From the IMG/VR virus record IMGVR_UViG_3300009420_000023, positions 1 through 43,644 of that record: a DNA stretch of 43,644 bases; one strand, given 5' to 3'. The notes under the pieces were generated by a model, which saw only the letters and a list, made by a program, of their open reading frames with translations, ran no database searches and was not told where the DNA came from. Positions 39,244-43,644 of the stretch are shown in pieces. Each line of letters begins with the position of its first letter. Position 1 is the stretch's first letter. The DNA comes from a virus. A program made the position numbers and the translations under genes.

Positions 39244-41004
39244 TTATTTACTCCCTAGGTTAACTCTGAATCCAAACTTCGCCGTTTCCCCTTCATCTCC
39301 AAATAATGATCTAAACCATCGATAGTAATATTTTTCATCTTGTTCCCCATCAGGTAGATCACGAGTTAAGTTCTTTTTAAAATTATAATCATCCATTTCT
39401 TTATTATCATTCCCAACAATAAGACTTCCATATTCGTCTCTAGTAAAAGTAAATTGACCAATAGTCATTAAAGCTTCCAGACGTGGGTCACGAAAATCAC
39501 TTGCCATTCCCGCAAGAGCCGAAACAAAACCAAACATTCCCCCATACGCAGCGTCATGAAGTTTTGAAGCGTTAGGGCGTTCTACAGTCATTCCTTTCTT
39601 TCTTAAAAGTGCTGGAAGTTTATAAAGTCCTCGCTTGAAGTTAACCATTTCAGATGCATACATTCCGTTGACATCCATCTCTCCAAACAATTCATCCCAA
39701 TCTTCGTACTGACAAGATTTTTTACCTTTAGATTCGCAGAACTCTGCCATCTGTGTAAGAACGTCTTGGGCTTCAGGACTAAAGAAACTAGCACCATAAG
39801 TTTGTTTTCCAGCGGGACTCCAATTTTTTGTAGAACCTTCCCCAAGAAAAGGATCTAAAATTAGACTACTAGCTTTTTTAATCAAGCCTTCAGTCCCCCA
39901 GATCATGACCGCACGAACGGGGGCGGGGATGTAATGGTCAGGGGATATACCCCATAAAAATTTATCGACTTTAGATAATGGCACATCAATACCCGGTCTT
40001 CCAAACATCTTTTCAATGGACGCGTTAGTCTCTCGTTTTTCCTTAACCTCTTCCGGCATTGTGGGAGGTACGGGAAATTCTGAAGCTGGTTCAATTTCTT
40101 CTAAAGGTGTTTCTTCTATCTCGAAAGAAAACTTTTCCGCTAGTAATGATAGTTTATCTATAATTGTATCAGTAACTCCTATAGGTGGTGTTACAGACAT
40201 TTTAACTTTTGCAAAAGGTTTCAGATCACCCGCTTGCGCTGATGAAATTCCAAGTAGTGATGCAAAATTAAATGAGTCACTTTTTCGGTAGTCTTGTCCT
40301 TTTACAATATTAGCTACTTCTTCATTATTACCAAAGAATTGATCATGTTCTCTTTTACGTCTTGCATCTAAGGCTGATAGTTTATTACCATTACTTAGGT
40401 TAAGTATCTCATAACTGACGGACGCTGCGTCTCCTTTTTTAAGGTGATCAACAAGATTTGGGCCAATAAGGGCGGGTGAATTGTAAGCCATAGATACAAG
40501 AGCGATACGTTGACTAGCATTTAAGGGTACTCCTTCTAATCTATCTTGTACAATTTTCTCAGACTCTTGAACTTTATAATCAAACAATCGACGTGACTGC
40601 GCCTCATCTAAATTGATTTCACCAGCTAGAAGTTTTTTATATTTTTCAGGACTGAACCCTAAGACGTCTTGTACAATTTTAGGGTTAGCTTCAAGATTAG
40701 TCCCATACCCCACATGTTTAATACCCTCGACCATGTGGACTCTACCGTTGTAACCTTCTTCTGTGGTGATGAATTGAAAACGATTTTCACTATACTCACC
40801 GGGCTTCCCAAGACTCGCTGGGCCACTATAAGAAAGCGAGGAGTTAAAAATATTATCATACACATCGGTAGGATTACTTTGGTCAAACTTTTTATAGTGT
40901 GCGGGAACTGTGACGTTCTCCGTTGGGGGTAATTTACCGTCAACAACAAGATCATTGTGTAGAGTTTCATATCCCACTTTTAACTCTTCTTCTAATTCTG
41001 GCAT
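39244..41004 (-). CDS. Virion-associated lysozyme (GH24-like) internal protein
   Basis: 586 aa. Residues about 75-226 are a phage-lysozyme domain: 'FITTEEGYNG' (catalytic Glu83), 'GIKHVGYGTN' (97-103), 'AQSRRLFDYKVQESEKIVQ' and 'LNASQRIALVSMAYNSPALI' and 'ALDARRKREHDQFFG' at the end. At the usual 'TIGYGH' position it reads 'HVGYGT'; the Thr and His are exchanged. The rest has no recognised domain. It sits between the gp15- and gp16-like genes, so it should be a virion enzyme that opens the cell wall at DNA entry rather than a lysis enzyme. Confidence 0.85.
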   Translation of the reverse strand: MPELEEELKVGYETLHNDLVVDGKLPPTENVTVPAHYKKFDQSNPTDVYDNIFNSSLSYSGPASLGKPGEYSENRFQFITTEEGYNGRVHMVEGIKHVGYGTNLEANPKIVQDVLGFSPEKYKKLLAGEINLDEAQSRRLFDYKVQESEKIVQDRLEGVPLNASQRIALVSMAYNSPALIGPNLVDHLKKGDAASVSYEILNLSNGNKLSALDARRKREHDQFFGNNEEVANIVKGQDYRKSDSFNFASLLGISSAQAGDLKPFAKVKMSVTPPIGVTDTIIDKLSLLAEKFSFEIEETPLEEIEPASEFPVPPTMPEEVKEKRETNASIEKMFGRPGIDVPLSKVDKFLWGISPDHYIPAPVRAVMIWGTEGLIKKASSLILDPFLGEGSTKNWSPAGKQTYGASFFSPEAQDVLTQMAEFCESKGKKSCQYEDWDELFGEMDVNGMYASEMVNFKRGLYKLPALLRKKGMTVERPNASKLHDAAYGGMFGFVSALAGMASDFRDPRLEALMTIGQFTFTRDEYGSLIVGNDNKEMDDYNFKKNLTRDLPDGEQDEKYYYRWFRSLFGDEGETAKFGFRVNLGSK

Positions 41005-41013
41005 AATCTACTC

Positions 41014-43644
41014 CTAATTTTGTGGTTTACCGTTTTGAATAAACTTTAACAACATCTCGTTGCTTATAGTTTTCTTATCTTCGTTTTGAAAATGTGGTTG
41101 AACTCCTAACTCGTAAGATTGAATTTTCCCGCCAACGGCTGAGTATACCGGCATTAAAATAATATAGGGGTTAATATACTTTTGTGCTAGGATTAAGTCT
41201 TGTGAATACACCCCGGTAAATTTTACAGTACCTTCCGATTGCCATTCAGTCCAACCAAAATTACCACCATACGTTCCATCTTCTTTTATTTTTGAAACTT
41301 CTTTTACCGGAATATCTACATTTGTAGACAAACTAATAGGAACACTAGAATTAACTGAATCATAAATTGCAAAACCATGAATGTAATCTGGTGTCATCTC
41401 CTTTTCAAAACCATTTAACACGTTACCCGTTGGGAACATAGCTTTAATTCTAAAGTTCTTATGTGGACGGATCATAATGTCCCCACCAATCGAAAGACCG
41501 GGAAACCCTTCTGTAATATTTGTAGCTACTTCTTGCATATTCATGATGACGTCTTCAGTTCCACCAGAACCATTCCTGACATTATTACCAATAGGAACTC
41601 TTGTGTTTGTTGTATTACTATGCATCACTAGACCCGGCTCTTGTATTGAGGCTTGTCCATTCATAAACACTATTTGGTCTTTTAGTTTAAGTTTAATTTG
41701 CTCTGTGATTATTGCTCGATTTTTATTAGAGTCAGTTTGATTCCATGTACCATTCACTTTCATATCTAATATGATAGGCTCTATGTATCCTTCAATTCTG
41801 GCGGATAGCCTTGATGAAATTGGCATATCGCTAAAACTAAAGAACCCGCCTTCACCAACCATACCTTCCACTTCATCGGATAAAGTTTCAGCCATCCACT
41901 TCTGAAACATAATCTGACGCTCATTTTTAGAATTGTAATCGTCTTTATCATTAGACACTTCACTAGCGTAAAATGCCGGTAGCCATCCGCCTTTATCATC
42001 CATTTCTTTTTTCATTTGGGCAATTTTGGCGGCATCGATAGTTGGGTCAATATTTGAATTAGCGTTTTTTATTACACCAGCAAGCGATGCTTGAAATTCT
42101 ACGTCACCTTTAAATAGTCCATCTTTCATCTCTGAAAGGTCTTCTGATGGATCAATTTGTTTTAGAAAGTCAAGTGACGCCCTTCTTATATTTTTATCAT
42201 TTGACAGAAGACCACTTTTAATTTTCCCTTTTAGGTCATCCCCAATTACATCTACACCATAACGCTTAATAGCCCCTCGAACAACTTGTGCAAAAGCTAC
42301 GGAGGATTCATCTCCTTGATAAAAATCCGTAGTCGGACTTAGAGACATTGTAGCAAGGGTTGTTTTAGCATCATCATAAGTTAAACTACCAGACTTACCG
42401 CTAATACCGTTTTGGATAAGGTTGGATCGATTGACTTTAAATGTAGCAGCTTTTATTAGATGTTTATTTATACTCGATCTAAGCGCCTTTATTTGTGGGG
42501 TAGTAACACCATTTGTTGATGCTAACTTTAAATAACCGCCCTCCTCATCTTTCATAAACTTTTGTAGTGCGCTAGTCATAGCGTCTGGATCGTTTTCGGT
42601 TGCTGCAACTATTTGATTAATCTTAGAAGTAGCTAGAGTAACCGCATCTGATCCTTGTTGGGTCATGTAAGATTGGTTTTCTTTATTTATTGTTTTTAAC
42701 AATTCCGACACTTGTGATGGAAAACGTTCTTTGAGAGATTGCATTCTTGCCCCCTCATCCATCGCACCACTATCGTCCGTAGTTGGGAATATACCCTTAT
42801 TTAGAAACACTCGAAATCGTTTTAGAGCGTTTGGGTTTAATCTCGCACCTTTAACCATTGCCGAAAGAACACGTGCTGATACTGCACCATTAGTTTGTCC
42901 CGGCATGATTGATTTCATCTTCGCCATACTTTGAGTATAAGCATTATGTAGATCACTCTCCGTTTCAAAAGATGTAACTACGCCATCAGTAATTTGAGTT
43001 TCTATTACCGCTCTATTTCTTTTTATAACTTCAATTTGTTTTTCAGCACTTAGTTTAACAATATTTTTTTGGAAAGCCGCTTGAGCGTGTAGATTTACTG
43101 TTGGGTCTTTAGCGCCATCTGCATAATTATTTTTCCACCATTCACTAGCTTTACTGTCAAAATCTGCTGGATTCCAATCGGCTGATTTAATTAACATATC
43201 TGCATACATATCAGCCCCTAATTGTGAGCCTACTGATTCTTTATATGCTTGGTTATAGTGAAGGTTAGTACTCCCAGATTCTGTTACATCAAAGTTTTTT
43301 AGGCGCTGGGCGTTGGTCGGCTTTGTATCCATAACATTACCGGCAGCGTCGTATTCAGTATTTATAGTTTGACCCATAGCTTTCTTATTTCCAGCTATAG
43401 TCCCTAATTTTTTCTGCTCGTCCGCGAATCTGGTAGCTTCAAGTTTATCAATTTCATGCGCAGATTTTGCCATATTCTGCATGGTGTTCTGCATTGTTCC
43501 AAAGAAGTTATTAAACGCGTTGGATAATGTAGCTTCACCCGCCATGATGTCTGTGCCAACCATAGATGATACGTGCTTTTTAATAGCGTGGTTAACTTTA
43601 GCACTACCAACTTCTAGTTTGGTATTACCAGAAAGCTGAGACAG
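41014..43644 (-). CDS. Internal virion protein, T7 gp15-like (5' end beyond the window)
   Basis: At least 876 aa: the frame is open from 43644 to the stop at 41014, including 27 codons before the internal ATG at 43563 (LSQLSGNTKLEVGSAKVNHA...). T7 gp15 has 747 aa. The protein is helical, Ala/Lys/Glu-rich, with several 'SALQKF-KDEEGGYLKLAS' type segments, and lies between gp14- and lysozyme/gp16-like genes. Its true start is most likely the ATG at position 8 of the window, so that the two ends meet in this gene. It forms the core and the DNA-ejection channel. Confidence 0.85.
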   Translation of the reverse strand: MSQLSGNTKLEVGSAKVNHAIKKHVSSMVGTDIMAGEATLSNAFNNFFGTMQNTMQNMAKSAHEIDKLEATRFADEQKKLGTIAGNKKAMGQTINTEYDAAGNVMDTKPTNAQRLKNFDVTESGSTNLHYNQAYKESVGSQLGADMYADMLIKSADWNPADFDSKASEWWKNNYADGAKDPTVNLHAQAAFQKNIVKLSAEKQIEVIKRNRAVIETQITDGVVTSFETESDLHNAYTQSMAKMKSIMPGQTNGAVSARVLSAMVKGARLNPNALKRFRVFLNKGIFPTTDDSGAMDEGARMQSLKERFPSQVSELLKTINKENQSYMTQQGSDAVTLATSKINQIVAATENDPDAMTSALQKFMKDEEGGYLKLASTNGVTTPQIKALRSSINKHLIKAATFKVNRSNLIQNGISGKSGSLTYDDAKTTLATMSLSPTTDFYQGDESSVAFAQVVRGAIKRYGVDVIGDDLKGKIKSGLLSNDKNIRRASLDFLKQIDPSEDLSEMKDGLFKGDVEFQASLAGVIKNANSNIDPTIDAAKIAQMKKEMDDKGGWLPAFYASEVSNDKDDYNSKNERQIMFQKWMAETLSDEVEGMVGEGGFFSFSDMPISSRLSARIEGYIEPIILDMKVNGTWNQTDSNKNRAIITEQIKLKLKDQIVFMNGQASIQEPGLVMHSNTTNTRVPIGNNVRNGSGGTEDVIMNMQEVATNITEGFPGLSIGGDIMIRPHKNFRIKAMFPTGNVLNGFEKEMTPDYIHGFAIYDSVNSSVPISLSTNVDIPVKEVSKIKEDGTYGGNFGWTEWQSEGTVKFTGVYSQDLILAQKYINPYIILMPVYSAVGGKIQSYELGVQPHFQNEDKKTISNEMLLKFIQNGKPQN

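Overview
The window is an almost complete genome of a lytic T7-like podovirus (Autographiviridae type), 43.6 kb, moderately AT-rich. Every convincing gene lies on the minus strand, so transcription runs from high to low coordinates. The evidence is a single-subunit T7-type RNA polymerase, gp2.5/gp4/gp5-type replication proteins, and a full T7 morphogenesis series in T7 order. Class II ribonucleotide reductase, a DUF1289 protein, a GTA-type holin, RCC1-repeat tail proteins and the gp7.3-like proline-rich protein point to a marine phage, possibly of an alphaproteobacterium. The host cannot be fixed from the sequence. There is no integrase, repressor or CRISPR array.

The sequence is circularly permuted. 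The cut falls inside the gp15-like internal virion protein gene: its ribosome binding site and first codons are at positions 1-21 and the rest runs in from 43644. Joining the ends directly leaves the frame off by one base.

In transcription order: (1) A 420-bp non-coding control region (24831-25251) holds a late terminator, an 11-bp inverted repeat and a sigma70-like promoter. It is the most likely site of the physical genome ends. (2) The early module (24820-19304) has about fifteen small genes, many with the same leader and several separated by tandem hairpins. It includes a cysteine-rich gp88/DUF7227-like protein and a C5-cytosine methyltransferase. (3) RNA polymerase follows, preceded by a sigma70-like promoter and a repeated motif. 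(4) The DNA module (16475-8097) has gp2.5-like SSB, RusA resolvase, an HTH protein, primase-helicase, an HNH nuclease, DNA polymerase A, 5'-3' exonuclease, DUF3310, a MazG-like protein and class II RNR. (5) The head and tail module (8074-36, continuing from 43644) has GNAT, gp7.3-like, portal, scaffold, capsid between two strong terminators, tail tubes A and B, internal proteins, a virion lysozyme, a 1453-aa gp16-like protein, a T7-type tail fibre and two RCC1 tail proteins. (6) The lysis and packaging cassette (30090-25252) has two holin-like proteins, small proteins, terminase small subunit, tRNA-Arg, tRNA-Pro, terminase large subunit and an M15 endopeptidase endolysin.

The most unusual points are: the out-of-frame overprinting of the exonuclease tail on the DUF3310 gene; a repeated promoter- or initiation-like motif at the transcription-class boundaries; terminators on both sides of the capsid gene; a cupredoxin-like copper-ligand signature inside a tail protein; RusA in place of T7 endonuclease I; and a DNA polymerase lacking the T7 thioredoxin-binding insertion.
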